Below, piece by piece: positions 14,016-22,174 of a stretch of 38,967 bases of DNA (within the stretch, counting starts at the first letter, position 1; the number at the start of each line of letters is the position of its first letter). Location: positions 1 to 38,967 of the IMG/VR virus record IMGVR_UViG_3300044703_000136; one strand, written 5' to 3'. The position numbers were made by a program, and so were the translations under genes. Source of the DNA: a virus. The notes under the pieces were generated by a model. That model was not told where the DNA came from. It saw nothing but the letters and a program-made list of their open reading frames with translations, and did not search any database.

Positions 14016-16352
14016 TTACGCAACCTCAGCGCTCGGCAGGTTCTGGCAGAACTCAACCGGGTAACCGCCGAACTGGAACGGACCGGCGCCCGCGAGGTCG
14101 CCCGGCGTCGCCCCGCCCGCGGCGATCAGAATCTTGCGCATGATTTGGTAGTAGAACGTCTGGTGGCAGAAGAACACTGGCCTGATGCCCTTGAAACGCG
14201 GCAATCTTCCCATCATCATGTTCAAGTCGTCGGAGGTCACTGCATCCCAATCGTCCGTAGCCAAGGCGATGATTGGACCGGCTTTGCGCTTTGTCGCGGT
14301 GCCGTCCGCATTGCCGACGCTGTGCGCGATAAAGTCCACACGAACGCGGCCCTTCAAATCAACGGTGTCGTTGCGGAAGGACGAGTGCTCGCTCATCGAG
14401 ATCGTCAGCGGCGAACGGTCGCCCAGCATGGTCGCCATGCGCAGGTCCCCAAGGATGAGCGGCACCTGTTCGGGTTTGGTCGGTGCACCGTTCGCAATCA
14501 CCAGTCCCGCAATGTTGGCCTTGGTTGCGCTGAGGCTCAGAAGTTTCGGAATGATTCCGATCACGCCCTGGTAGCCGGTTTCGTTTTGTTCGCTGCCGGT
14601 GCCGTCCGCGAGGAACCCGAGATCGTCTTCCAGCCGCGCTGCGGCCAGCGTCATCTCGTAGGCGAGGTCATCGGCCTGATTGACGGCAGAATCCTCGTTC
14701 AACTCGCTCGTGATGTTCGCCAGGCACAACCACTTTTTGGCGACTAGCTTGTTACCGCCCCACTTCTTTTTCTCGATTTCAACATCTTCGGCTTCGCCGG
14801 CGGCGTGGAATTGCAGCCCGCCTTCGCGACGGCGTACGTTCTTGGCCTCAGCGACCATCGGTTCAATCTTCGCGTAGCGACGAATCACACCAAAGTCTTC
14901 GTGAAGGTCGATGGTCTCAGGCGACCATTCTTCCGCAACGGTGAAGCCGCCCGCTTCCGGATCTCCCTCACTCTGGCCCTCAGCCGCGCGCTGCGCCTGA
15001 AGCAGTCCATTAGCCTTCGCGTACTCGAAAGCGCGGGCAATTGCCGGATTTCTCTCGGCGCCCTTTTGGCCATGAAACGCATTTGCTAGTAGCCCATTCC
15101 AGAACCGGTAGGCGCGCAAGTCGCCGCCTTCACCTTTGAACACTTTGAGCGAAGAGGTCCGACGGCCGGGAACAGTGACCAACCCCTGCGGCGGCTTCGC
15201 GGTATTCACTGCGGCGCGGGTGGCAGTCTTTGCTTTCTCGATCGCGGCCTTGAACATGTCGGTCACGGCCGGCATTTCAAGCGTCAGCTTCGTCGCGTCG
15301 CGCGCGTAATCTCGGGCGAGCTGCGTGTACGCCGCAACCTCTTCCGGCGTGTCGCCGAATACTCCGGCCCAGCCGATCAATTCAGCCTGGCGCGTGGCGA
15401 TGATTTGCTGAGGCGTCGGCGGTGTTTGCGCGGCGCGCTTGTCAGCGGCGGGGTGCAGAGTGCAGTTCTCGGTGTGGCACTCTCCAGCGGAGGTGGCGGT
15501 GCATCGCATGGTGTTCGTTCTCCTTCGTTCTCCGGTTTCAACGGGGTCTGATTGGCCAGTCGCGTCACAGCAGCAGCAACACGGCCTGGGGTAATAGGAT
15601 TGACAGCAAGCACAGTTACAACTGAGCGGCGCTGAGGTCAGATTAGGGCAGCAGCAGCAGCACGCCTGGGGATTGCCGGGCGTGCAGCACGCGCACGAAC
15701 AGCCCAATCCGCGTTGCTGGGCGCCTCCATGTTCATGGGCGCGACGATCGGGCCCGTGACCGACCGAGATGTCAGCGGCGTGAGTCTCGGTGCAGATTGA
15801 GAGCACGCGCCAGGCCATTGCCCGCAGCACCGGGAGGCCACTGATTTTCTTGCCAGTGTCGATATACGGCGCGGTCACCTCGTAATCGAAACTGAAGTTG
15901 CGACGCACGCCCTTGAGGACGTCGACGCGTTCTAACTGGGCTTCCGGCCGCTCCGAAAATCTGAGGTCAGCGCAACCCTTGCGGATGGCGCTATCGATTT
16001 TCGCGCTGCCATCCTCGACAACTCCCATCACCTGGTTAATGTCGTGATTGCGAATAAACTGACCGCCGCTGTTAAGCCTGCGGAAGTCGGCGGATGCCTG
16101 GGATGAGTGGTCAAGAATTTCGTAGAAACTGAAGCCGCCAATGTTCCGGTAGACCGGAGCATCGCTCGAGAAAGTCACCGAGATAACCTGGGCATCATCG
16201 GCGAGCTTCAACTCTCGCGCGTCAAACGTCGTGTCGCGGCGCTGGCTTACACCGATCAGACTGTCGCCTGGAGATGTCTGGGGCGTTGCATTGCGTCGCT
16301 GGTGTATGCCTACCAGTTTGTCGAGCGGAAATTGTTTGAGGGAACGCTTCAT
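14016..16352 (-). CDS. Prohead protease fused to HK97-type major capsid protein, with a cysteine-rich linker, 778 aa
   Basis: Residues about 50-205 are an S78-like prohead protease: H103 in RNHDINQVMG, S154 in GVRRNFSFDYEV, and a closing W-x12-D-x-SVG that aligns with the usual PADxSVG. Residues about 216-300 are a linker with a duplicated motif, CxCACC-x7-CCCCC (218-235 and 245-262), plus CTATSAGECHTENC. Residues about 300-430 are helical, like a scaffold/delta domain, and residues about 430-778 form the capsid (GGFTVAEEWSPETIDLHE, FLADGTGSEQNETGYQG, ending FQFGGYPVEF). Protease and capsid are separate genes in most phages. An internal AAGGAG with ATG 15509 (residue 282) could give a 497-aa capsid alone. 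Confidence 0.85.
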   Translation of the reverse strand: MKRSLKQFPLDKLVGIHQRRNATPQTSPGDSLIGVSQRRDTTFDARELKLADDAQVISVTFSSDAPVYRNIGGFSFYEILDHSSQASADFRRLNSGGQFIRNHDINQVMGVVEDGSAKIDSAIRKGCADLRFSERPEAQLERVDVLKGVRRNFSFDYEVTAPYIDTGKKISGLPVLRAMAWRVLSICTETHAADISVGHGPDRRAHEHGGAQQRGLGCSCACCTPGNPQACCCCCPNLTSAPLSCNCACCQSYYPRPCCCCCDATGQSDPVETGERRRTNTMRCTATSAGECHTENCTLHPAADKRAAQTPPTPQQIIATRQAELIGWAGVFGDTPEEVAAYTQLARDYARDATKLTLEMPAVTDMFKAAIEKAKTATRAAVNTAKPPQGLVTVPGRRTSSLKVFKGEGGDLRAYRFWNGLLANAFHGQKGAERNPAIARAFEYAKANGLLQAQRAAEGQSEGDPEAGGFTVAEEWSPETIDLHEDFGVIRRYAKIEPMVAEAKNVRRREGGLQFHAAGEAEDVEIEKKKWGGNKLVAKKWLCLANITSELNEDSAVNQADDLAYEMTLAAARLEDDLGFLADGTGSEQNETGYQGVIGIIPKLLSLSATKANIAGLVIANGAPTKPEQVPLILGDLRMATMLGDRSPLTISMSEHSSFRNDTVDLKGRVRVDFIAHSVGNADGTATKRKAGPIIALATDDWDAVTSDDLNMMMGRLPRFKGIRPVFFCHQTFYYQIMRKILIAAGGATPGDLAGAGPFQFGGYPVEFCQNLPSAEVA
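15507..15525 (-). promoter_or_regulatory. Internal ribosome-binding site and ATG for separate capsid protein
   Basis: Within the fusion gene AAGGAG (15525-15520) lies ten bases upstream of an in-frame ATG (15509-15507, residue 282), just after the cysteine repeats and before the capsid scaffold part. Internal in-frame starts making the more abundant partner are known in phages, as in lambda C/Nu3. Here it could provide excess capsid subunits over protease fusions. Confidence 0.5.
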
Positions 16353-16385
16353 TGCGGTTGAGAAGTTAATCCAAAACGTTTTGAG

Positions 16386-16408
16386 TAATGCTTTGAGGGT
16401 GCATTAAA
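16386..16408. repeat. 23-nt repeated hairpin element, copy 1
   Basis: A 23-nt sequence identical to 19535-19557, with arms TAATGC and GCATTA around the 9-nt loop TTTGAGGGT. It lies between the portal stop and the protease-capsid start, 34 bases from the latter. In leftward RNA the loop reads ACCCUCAAA. Confidence 0.85.
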
Positions 16409-16428
16409 TCTGCAACACAATCGTTAGA

Positions 16429-16456
16429 CATTTGCCATCTGTGACTCGTTATTTGT
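16429..16456. repeat. Degenerate 7-bp tandem repeat, four units
   Basis: CATTTGC, CATCTGT, GACTCGT, TATTTGT, possibly continued by GATTCAA. It lies next to the portal stop, in the same gap as the hairpin element. More degenerate than the other arrays. Confidence 0.5.
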
Positions 16457-16459
16457 GAT

Positions 16460-18175
16460 TCAACTGAGCAGGGGCGAATCGCCATTGGCGGGCGAAACCG
16501 GCGCCGGAAGTTGATTGATAACGACTATGATCGGTTGCCCGTTTGAATGCCGAGAAAGCGCGGGACGCAGTTGCGGCTCGAGCGCGCGCAGCACCCGGTT
16601 CGAGCCGTCGTCTTTGGCGTTCTCTTCGTCCGCGGGGCCGTCTGGCGTGTCGTCAGTTTTATCGTTCGCAACGGCTTTCGATCCGGGGCCGGCCGTCGGA
16701 AAATCAAAGCCGGCATCGTTCAGCACTTTTTTGATTTTCTTTAGCCGCTCGACCATCTCGTAAAAATTAGCGCCACGCTCCGCCGCATCCGTGATTGGAT
16801 CGTCGAGGTAGTTTTGAATCGCCAGAATCGTCGCCTGGATTTCTTTCAGCGGCTCGATTGAGGGCCAGCCGCGGCCTTGCCAGTCCAGACGCACCCGGGA
16901 GAAATCCTGGAGCGAAATCTTTATCCGGCCGGCAAGCACTGAGCAGCGCAGCCATTCGTAACCGACGATGCGGTTGAAGTGCTCGATCAGAAACGCCTGG
17001 CGCGCGCGGTAAGTGCTCTGGTCCTCAGAGCGGCCGATCTTAAAGCTGGAATAGCTGCCGCCCGAGAAATCACCTGATATCGAACAGTAAGCCGCATTGA
17101 GACCCGCGCACGCGCGCTGTAGTTGGTTCTTGGCAAACTCAGGCCAGTTCACGTTCGGATGTTCCGCTTTGAATTCCTGGACCTTCCAGCCGGCCGGCAG
17201 AATCTTTTGAATGCCGGGCTGCACTTCCTGCTCTACCGGGCGCGCGATAGCTTTCGTGGGGTCGCTTTCGTCCGCAGTCGGATTTACCTCTTCGTCTTCA
17301 TCGTCAGGCGGGCTCAGATACGGCAGATTGCACGCGGCGATGTGCGCGTTGATGAGCTCGGCGAAGTCCGCCTCGTCAAGCACCTTCAGCGTCAGGCCCG
17401 CAGTGTGAGTTTCCGGATAGCCGCGCACCTGGCTTTCATCGTCCTTGCAGACGAAGACGTGAAGCATTTCAGAGGCGGGCACGAACTGGCGCCGGCGGTC
17501 GCGCATCATCCGCGTCGAGCCGTAGAGATATTCCGTCGTCGGCATCGTCAGCCAGTAGCCGACCGGACGATCGTCGTCATCCACCTCGACGCCCATGATG
17601 ATGCGATTGCCAGTCGCGGGATTGACGGCGTTGTGAAATTCATCAAGCCAGGCGACGTCGATAATCTTCAGCGTGTAGCGGAATTTGTTTGTCGCGCCGA
17701 CTCGCCGGTGAATCAGCGACTCGCCGTCGCGATCGAGCTGGCGGCAAATCAGACGCTGCTGGTCCACGAACGAGAGCTTGCCTGATGCCGAAGCATTTTC
17801 CATGTGCGCCCACTCGGCAAAGGCGCGTTCAATTATCCGAACGACTTCAGCGTCATGATCAACTTGCAGTGGATCGTCGGAAATTGGTTCGAGACTGACC
17901 TGTAGCGTGAAGCCTGTCGGGCCGGGGATATTGTTTTCACGGAGATGCAGATAGCGAACAATGTAATCGTCGTTCTGGGCCAGATTCCGCGAACGGTTGC
18001 GCATCGTGCGCAGTTGCGTGCGCATCTCGCGGTTGACGGCGATCGGGAAGGCGGGCCAGTTACGCGTGAGGCGATTGTGTTGGGCCATCGCGAAGGCGCG
18101 CACGCCCATCAGGGTCGCGCCGAAAACTCGCGCGGCGCGTCGGGTGGCTTTCCAGAGTTTGAAGCGTTTCGCCAT
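16460..18175 (-). CDS. Portal protein, lambda gpB family, 571 aa
   Basis: Matches the lambda-type portal pattern: a basic N-terminus, NRLTRNWPAFPIAVNREMRT, RSRNLAQNDDYIVRYLHLRE with NNIPGPTGFTLQ, HVFVCKDDESQVRGYPETH, and AYCSISGDFSGGSYSSFKIG. The length is usual for the family. The portal forms the dodecameric ring at the packaging vertex and binds the terminase. It is followed by the protease-capsid fusion and preceded by small connector-like genes. The C-terminal 70 residues are acidic, Asp/Pro-rich and probably disordered (NDKTDDTPDGPADEENAKDD). Confidence 0.9.
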   Translation of the reverse strand: MAKRFKLWKATRRAARVFGATLMGVRAFAMAQHNRLTRNWPAFPIAVNREMRTQLRTMRNRSRNLAQNDDYIVRYLHLRENNIPGPTGFTLQVSLEPISDDPLQVDHDAEVVRIIERAFAEWAHMENASASGKLSFVDQQRLICRQLDRDGESLIHRRVGATNKFRYTLKIIDVAWLDEFHNAVNPATGNRIIMGVEVDDDDRPVGYWLTMPTTEYLYGSTRMMRDRRRQFVPASEMLHVFVCKDDESQVRGYPETHTAGLTLKVLDEADFAELINAHIAACNLPYLSPPDDEDEEVNPTADESDPTKAIARPVEQEVQPGIQKILPAGWKVQEFKAEHPNVNWPEFAKNQLQRACAGLNAAYCSISGDFSGGSYSSFKIGRSEDQSTYRARQAFLIEHFNRIVGYEWLRCSVLAGRIKISLQDFSRVRLDWQGRGWPSIEPLKEIQATILAIQNYLDDPITDAAERGANFYEMVERLKKIKKVLNDAGFDFPTAGPGSKAVANDKTDDTPDGPADEENAKDDGSNRVLRALEPQLRPALSRHSNGQPIIVVINQLPAPVSPANGDSPLLS

Positions 18176-18181
18176 TAGCGT

Positions 18182-18403
18182 TTATGGCAGCGGGCGGCCG
18201 GCGTCCTCCGGACGGAACTCGCTGCTTTCGATTTGCAGGATGATTATCGGCGGCCTGTCGCGGTGCGTGGCCGTGTGGCCATGCTCCAGCGCAACGTCGG
18301 TGACGTGCGCGTCCGGGGGAAGCTTCAGTTCTGTAATCAGCGCTTGGTTAGTCAGCGCGACCAAAACAACTGTTGGGTTGATTCTGAGTTCTCGAATCGG
18401 CAT
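18182..18403 (-). CDS. Small protein upstream of the portal, 73 aa, unknown function
   Basis: ATG 18403 (MPIRELRINPTVVLVALTNQ) is chosen because AGAGG lies about seven bases upstream; the in-frame extension to 18460 has no such site. It is beta-rich at the N-terminus, and its C-terminus has PPIIILQIESSEFRPEDAG. It ends six bases before the portal start. No family recognised. The position suggests a head or packaging accessory. Confidence 0.55.
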   Translation of the reverse strand: MPIRELRINPTVVLVALTNQALITELKLPPDAHVTDVALEHGHTATHRDRPPIIILQIESSEFRPEDAGRPLP

Positions 18404-18487
18404 TGAAAACCTCTTACAAGTGGAGCACTGAGAAGAGTGGTAACTCGGACGGCTGCGCACGCATTTAAGAACTCAGCGGAACGGCCT

Positions 18488-18913
18488 TTAGGTACCGACT
18501 TTCACCGTGCCGGTGTCGTTCCACAGCTTGCCGGCCCCTGGGTTACTGGTCGGCAGCGCAGCGTTGCTCCCGTCGGTGGCCATCTTTCCGGCGCCACTCA
18601 CAATGCCCGCGTCGCTGAGCGCCTTCGCGGTCGCAAACTTTGCATCGTCCGTGCCGGTCGTTACTTCCGCGCCCGATGCTTTCACCGGCGTTGCCACAAT
18701 GCCGGCGTCCTTGATTGCCTTCGCGGTCGCAAACTTTGCATCGTCCGTGCCGGTCGTTACTTCCGCGCCCGATGCTTTGACGGCAGCGTGTGAATCAGCC
18801 AGCCAGCCGCGCGCGTCAAAGGTCACAGGGGTGCCGGCCGTCAAGCCGAACAGATTGAAGAGCGCAGTGCAGAGCCTCTTTAGCCATGCCTTGTCTTTCA
18901 CACTTTGCGACAT
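18488..18913 (-). CDS. Tail-fibre-like repeat protein in the head region, 141 aa
   Basis: The protein carries two 32-residue repeats with VKASGAEVTTGTDDAKFATA, the same kind of module as the AxxAEVxxGTDDxKxVTP repeats of tail fibres. The repeats are encoded by two 62-bp identical stretches 96 bp apart. The N-terminus (WLKRLCTALFNLFGL) is amphipathic and the C-terminus is Gly/Asn-rich. Fibre repeats normally sit at the tail tip, so a gene next to the portal is out of place. It could be a head fibre or decoration, or a displaced fibre fragment. Confidence 0.6.
   Translation of the reverse strand: MSQSVKDKAWLKRLCTALFNLFGLTAGTPVTFDARGWLADSHAAVKASGAEVTTGTDDAKFATAKAIKDAGIVATPVKASGAEVTTGTDDAKFATAKALSDAGIVSGAGKMATDGSNAALPTSNPGAGKLWNDTGTVKVGT
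18621..18682. repeat. 62-bp direct repeat, copy 1
   Basis: Identical to 18717-18778, period 96 bp, within the 141-aa fibre-like gene. The absence of synonymous changes indicates a recent duplication or gene conversion. Confidence 0.85.
18717..18778. repeat. 62-bp direct repeat, copy 2
   Basis: Second copy of the repeat at 18621-18682, encoding the VKASGAEVTTGTDDAKFATA module. Confidence 0.85.
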
Positions 18914-18925
18914 GAATTGTTCTCC

Positions 18926-19498
18926 TTATCGAATAGTTGTCAGTGTCACTGGAATTGTTTGAAAGAACTCGCCGCCGGCAGCGACGCGTTTGCGGCGGCG
19001 TTCGCTGTTGACTTTGCGCTGATAGGTTTTGCGCAGCTCGAGCAGCTCCGTCCGCGTGTAGGTTTTCTTGCGGTGGCCTTCGACTTCGTATTCGAACGTG
19101 TCCCCGCCCGTGGACCTTTCAATCAGGTTGTCGATTTCAGCGACGATGCGTTCGGCCTGGCTGCGCAGGTCCACGTTCGCGCTTTCGGCGTCGAGACCGG
19201 GAACAATCTCCAGCTCGAGCATGTCGGGCGTGACTAGATGCTTCTCACCGTCGAGCTCGACGCGGCCCTGCATCCAGTAACGGCCGGGTTTCAGTTTTGC
19301 GGAATCAGCAGCGGCGATCGTCGCGACGAAATCATTCCCGTCAGCGGTGCACGTCACGTCGAGACGCGAGGGGCCGCGCAGGAAATACTTCAACACCCAA
19401 CCGTCAGACGCGGGAAAGTCGCTGAGCGATTTTTTCCAGGTGACGGTTGACCCGGCAACGAAGCGAGACGGTTCACGATTAGGGGTTTCCAGCGGCAT
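18926..19498 (-). CDS. Head-completion/connector candidate with Ig-like N-terminus and gpW-like C-terminus, 190 aa
   Basis: Residues 1-110 look like a beta-sandwich (GSTVTWKKSLSDFPASDGW, KLKPGRYWMQGRVELDGEKH). Residues about 130-190 are helical with a motif, TFEYEVEGHRKKTYTRTELL then RKTYQRKVNSE, that recalls gpW or DUF6148-type proteins, which usually read SYxIGGRSVTxxDLxELR. Those proteins lie between terminase and portal and complete the head connector. The position here fits. The fused Ig-like part is unusual. Confidence 0.6.
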   Translation of the reverse strand: MPLETPNREPSRFVAGSTVTWKKSLSDFPASDGWVLKYFLRGPSRLDVTCTADGNDFVATIAAADSAKLKPGRYWMQGRVELDGEKHLVTPDMLELEIVPGLDAESANVDLRSQAERIVAEIDNLIERSTGGDTFEYEVEGHRKKTYTRTELLELRKTYQRKVNSERRRKRVAAGGEFFQTIPVTLTTIR

Positions 19499-19534
19499 GA
19501 GTCCGCCGCAGAAGGTAACAAAGCACGCGCGGGT

Positions 19535-19557
19535 TAATGCTTTGAGGGTGCATTAAA
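19535..19557. repeat. 23-nt repeated hairpin element, copy 2
   Basis: Identical to 16386-16408. Here the stem is seven pairs, TTAATGC with GCATTAA, around the 9-nt loop TTTGAGGGT. It overlaps the stop codon of the 112-aa gene (19555-19553) and lies 36 bases upstream of the next start (19498). Confidence 0.85.
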
Positions 19558-19891
19558 ACTTCCCTGTGCCATATTCGGATGCCAACCCTTCGAAGACTTC
19601 AACTCCGTCAATGGTGATCTCGATTGGCCATTCACAATCAAACTTCTCAAGCCATTCTTTCAGAGGCAAAGGGCGCTTGCGCCACGCATCGTGAATAATT
19701 CCATCGACCATTACGACTGTATGGTATGTCCACGCTGTCGTGTCGAAAACTCCGATGCCGCTGACACTCACAAGCTGACTGTTCGGCGTAACTTTTTGCA
19801 ATTCGTTGGCCAACTCGCCGCACAGCCCAGGGAAGTCGCGCAGTGTTTGATTGCTGCTTTTAAGGTATTCGCGGGCAAGGTTTGCACTCAT
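19553..19891 (-). CDS. Protein of unknown function, 112 aa
   Basis: A 112-aa protein starting MSANLAREYLKSSNQTL. The central part, TTAWTYHTVVMVDGIIHDAW with an invariant-looking His-Asp-Ala-Trp, resembles transglutaminase-like or papain-like substrate-fold proteins that read HxVxxxxGxxxDA, where a Cys-His-Asp set would be expected. A Cys is present upstream (GLCGEL) but activity cannot be claimed. It starts four bases after the 58-aa gene and ends inside the hairpin element. Confidence 0.5.
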   Translation of the reverse strand: MSANLAREYLKSSNQTLRDFPGLCGELANELQKVTPNSQLVSVSGIGVFDTTAWTYHTVVMVDGIIHDAWRKRPLPLKEWLEKFDCEWPIEITIDGVEVFEGLASEYGTGKF

Positions 19892-19894
19892 TTG

Positions 19895-20071
19895 TCAGCC
19901 TATTTCATCTACGTTCAAAGTAAGCAAAATACCGTCGCAGCCAGCGGACACTTCGCCGACGCCGCAAGTATCCTCCGCGCCCGGATCGAGACAGCACCTA
20001 ACATCCGAGTCGAGCGACATTCCGCTTTGCTGTAGCGCGTTGATGAGTTCCCCTAAAGTCAAATTCTTCAT
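19895..20071 (-). CDS. Small acidic Cys-containing protein, 58 aa
   Basis: A short gene between the large terminase and the 112-aa gene. ATG 20071 (MKNLTLGELINALQQSG) has GGGGAG seven bases upstream, a strong site. The protein has four cysteines (RCCLD, EDTCGVG, SAGCDG) and is acidic. It stops three bases before the next start, as expected for a real operon member. Function unknown. Confidence 0.65.
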   Translation of the reverse strand: MKNLTLGELINALQQSGMSLDSDVRCCLDPGAEDTCGVGEVSAGCDGILLTLNVDEIG

Positions 20072-20089
20072 GTCATCTCCCCTTTTTTT

Positions 20090-22174
20090 CTAATACCGCC
20101 CACTCCCGCGCGGGATGCGAAAGCCTCCGCGCCCCGAACCGGAATCGGGAATGCGCGGCGCTGGTGGCGCGGGCGGTGGATTGTTGTTTGAATCGCTGCC
20201 GTCGCCATCATCATTGCGCGGCTCATCATCCTGCTGAGTTTCGATCTCGGCCTGAAGTTTCCTGGCGATTCTGGCTGCCTGCTGCGAGAGCGATTTGTGC
20301 AGCGCCGGCATCTTGCGGCCGTCGCCGAAACAGATCGCGAAGGCGGCCATCGCGTAGACGCGGCAGTCGAGCGCTTCGTTGCGCAGATGCTCGCGGATCT
20401 TCCGCCACACGCGCTTGCCTCGCTCCATCTTTGGCCGCTCTGACAGTAGCTGTTTGAAGTGGTCTTCACCGTAGAATATGCGCCCTTCGGTTCCCGACCG
20501 CTGTAGAGGGAAGTGGCAGTAACCCGGGCCGGGCTCGGTCAGGTTCAGGTTGGTGATGAACGTGTCCTTCGCCGCCTCGGTGCCAATCATGAAGAGCTTG
20601 ACTTTCGGACGGCCTTGCCAGGTGGGTTGGCCCACGATTGGTTTGCCGGTAACGTTCCAGCCCTTCACCGGGAACACGCGATAGCCGCGGTTGGCATAAG
20701 CAAATTTGTAGACTTCGTTGGTGAAGCCGCCGGCCGAATCGATGGCGGTGCATTGCACTTTGAGCGTGACGCCGTCGGCGCGGGTAAACTCGCGGGTCAC
20801 AACTTCGCGTTTCAGCTCTTCCCAGGTGGCGTCCTTGGTGGGGTCGCCGAAGACGACGACGTAATCGAGGGACCAGCTCTCGCGGTTCAATCCAACGCCC
20901 AGAAGTTCCGCCTCGAGGCGATCGGGGTGGACATCAACGCCGGCGACAATCAGACATACACCGACTGGAATCGGATCGTGGCCGCCTTCGTCGTTTGCCG
21001 CGCCATAGTCTTCGCGGCGATCGACAATCTCGCTGGTTTCGATTTTCGGCTCGGGCGGCTCCCAGCCTTCGGCGAGCCACATCGTGACGAAGGCTTTGAG
21101 TTGCCCCGGATCTCCGCTGCGCTTCGCGGCAACGAACGCCTCGCCCATCGCGCCCCAGGTGACGAACGGCGAATAGAGCTTGTTGAGGTGGAAGCCGGCG
21201 CGACCTTTCACCCGCGGGCCGTTTTTGTTTTCCTGGCGCCACTCGCCCCGGGCGAGCATCTTGGTTTTGTGGCGATGCTCAATGACGGCGCCGCAACCCC
21301 TGATTCGTCTAATCTTTTCTTTTCCGGATGATGTTGTCTCGGCCGTGTAGTCGCCGCAGACGTAATAGGCAGCAGACGGGTCCCTGTCCCATTTCAGATT
21401 TGCAAACTTCAGCGTCTGAAACTCGCCGCAGTGTGGGCAGGGAACATAGTACTTGCGCTGGTCGCTCTCGTGATACTCGCGCTCAATAGGCGAATACTTG
21501 GGAGCATCAACCGGCGTCCCGGCCGGATTGTCGAGACGATCGCCGGGAGTCGAAATCTTGACCATGAGCGTGTCTGGCTGCCAGGTGTCGAGCATCGGCT
21601 CAGCGACCTTGCAGTAATCACCGAGGTCCGTTTCTTTGTAGGCGTCGCGTTCGTCGAAGTATTCCGCGGCGACGGCGAACGAGGTTGCGGTGTTTGATGA
21701 GGTAGCCCACCCGCCCATCAGAAAACCGCCGGGATAGGACTTTGCTTGGATAGTGTTGTCGCTGCCACGAATCCGAGCATCGCGCACCAGCGCCCGCAAG
21801 ACCGGCGTGTCTCGCAGCATCAGCGCGAACCTTTTCTTGGACCACTCGTTAAATTTCCCTTCGTCTTCGCAGGCATAAAACTGCGGCACCGGCTCGACGT
21901 GAATCCTGCGGCCGATAATGTTGAGAATCGTCTCTGTCTTCGCAACTTGCCGGCAGGCTACCCAGACGATTTCCTTTATCTCCGGATCGCAGGCAGCGTC
22001 CATGATGTCTCGCGTGTAAGGGACCAGGTCTGTGCGCCAGGGACCGGGGCGCGAGCTGCTGCCTTTCGAGACCACCCTAAAACGATCGGCCCACTCGGCG
22101 CCCCTTATGAGCGGCGGCGGGATGGCCAGCTCAATTGCTTCGGAGAAGGCGCGAGATGTGATTTCGGACGTCAT
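20090..22174 (-). CDS. Terminase large subunit, GpA family, 694 aa
   Basis: A GpA-type packaging ATPase/nuclease. The N-terminus has IPPPLIRGAEWADRFRVVSK and the PW in RPGPWRTDLVPYTRDIMDA. A Walker A-like CRQVAKTE follows IKEIVWVA, the acidic EYFDERDAY is Walker B-like, and a zinc-like CPHC lies in VPCPHCGEFQTLKF. The C-terminal nuclease half contains VGVCLIVAGVDVHPDRLEAE and TAIDSAGG. The C-terminal tail is Asp/Pro/Gly-rich. ATG 22174 overlaps the preceding stop as ATGA; the longer reading to 22225 is therefore rejected. It cuts concatemers and drives DNA into proheads through the portal. Confidence 0.92.
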   Translation of the reverse strand: MTSEITSRAFSEAIELAIPPPLIRGAEWADRFRVVSKGSSSRPGPWRTDLVPYTRDIMDAACDPEIKEIVWVACRQVAKTETILNIIGRRIHVEPVPQFYACEDEGKFNEWSKKRFALMLRDTPVLRALVRDARIRGSDNTIQAKSYPGGFLMGGWATSSNTATSFAVAAEYFDERDAYKETDLGDYCKVAEPMLDTWQPDTLMVKISTPGDRLDNPAGTPVDAPKYSPIEREYHESDQRKYYVPCPHCGEFQTLKFANLKWDRDPSAAYYVCGDYTAETTSSGKEKIRRIRGCGAVIEHRHKTKMLARGEWRQENKNGPRVKGRAGFHLNKLYSPFVTWGAMGEAFVAAKRSGDPGQLKAFVTMWLAEGWEPPEPKIETSEIVDRREDYGAANDEGGHDPIPVGVCLIVAGVDVHPDRLEAELLGVGLNRESWSLDYVVVFGDPTKDATWEELKREVVTREFTRADGVTLKVQCTAIDSAGGFTNEVYKFAYANRGYRVFPVKGWNVTGKPIVGQPTWQGRPKVKLFMIGTEAAKDTFITNLNLTEPGPGYCHFPLQRSGTEGRIFYGEDHFKQLLSERPKMERGKRVWRKIREHLRNEALDCRVYAMAAFAICFGDGRKMPALHKSLSQQAARIARKLQAEIETQQDDEPRNDDGDGSDSNNNPPPAPPAPRIPDSGSGRGGFRIPRGSGRY

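Noticed and set aside
15560-15700. Cysteine runs as a simple trinucleotide microsatellite artefact
   Set aside because: The two copies keep identical Cys spacing while using different codons, and the frame stays open, so amino-acid-level selection is more likely.
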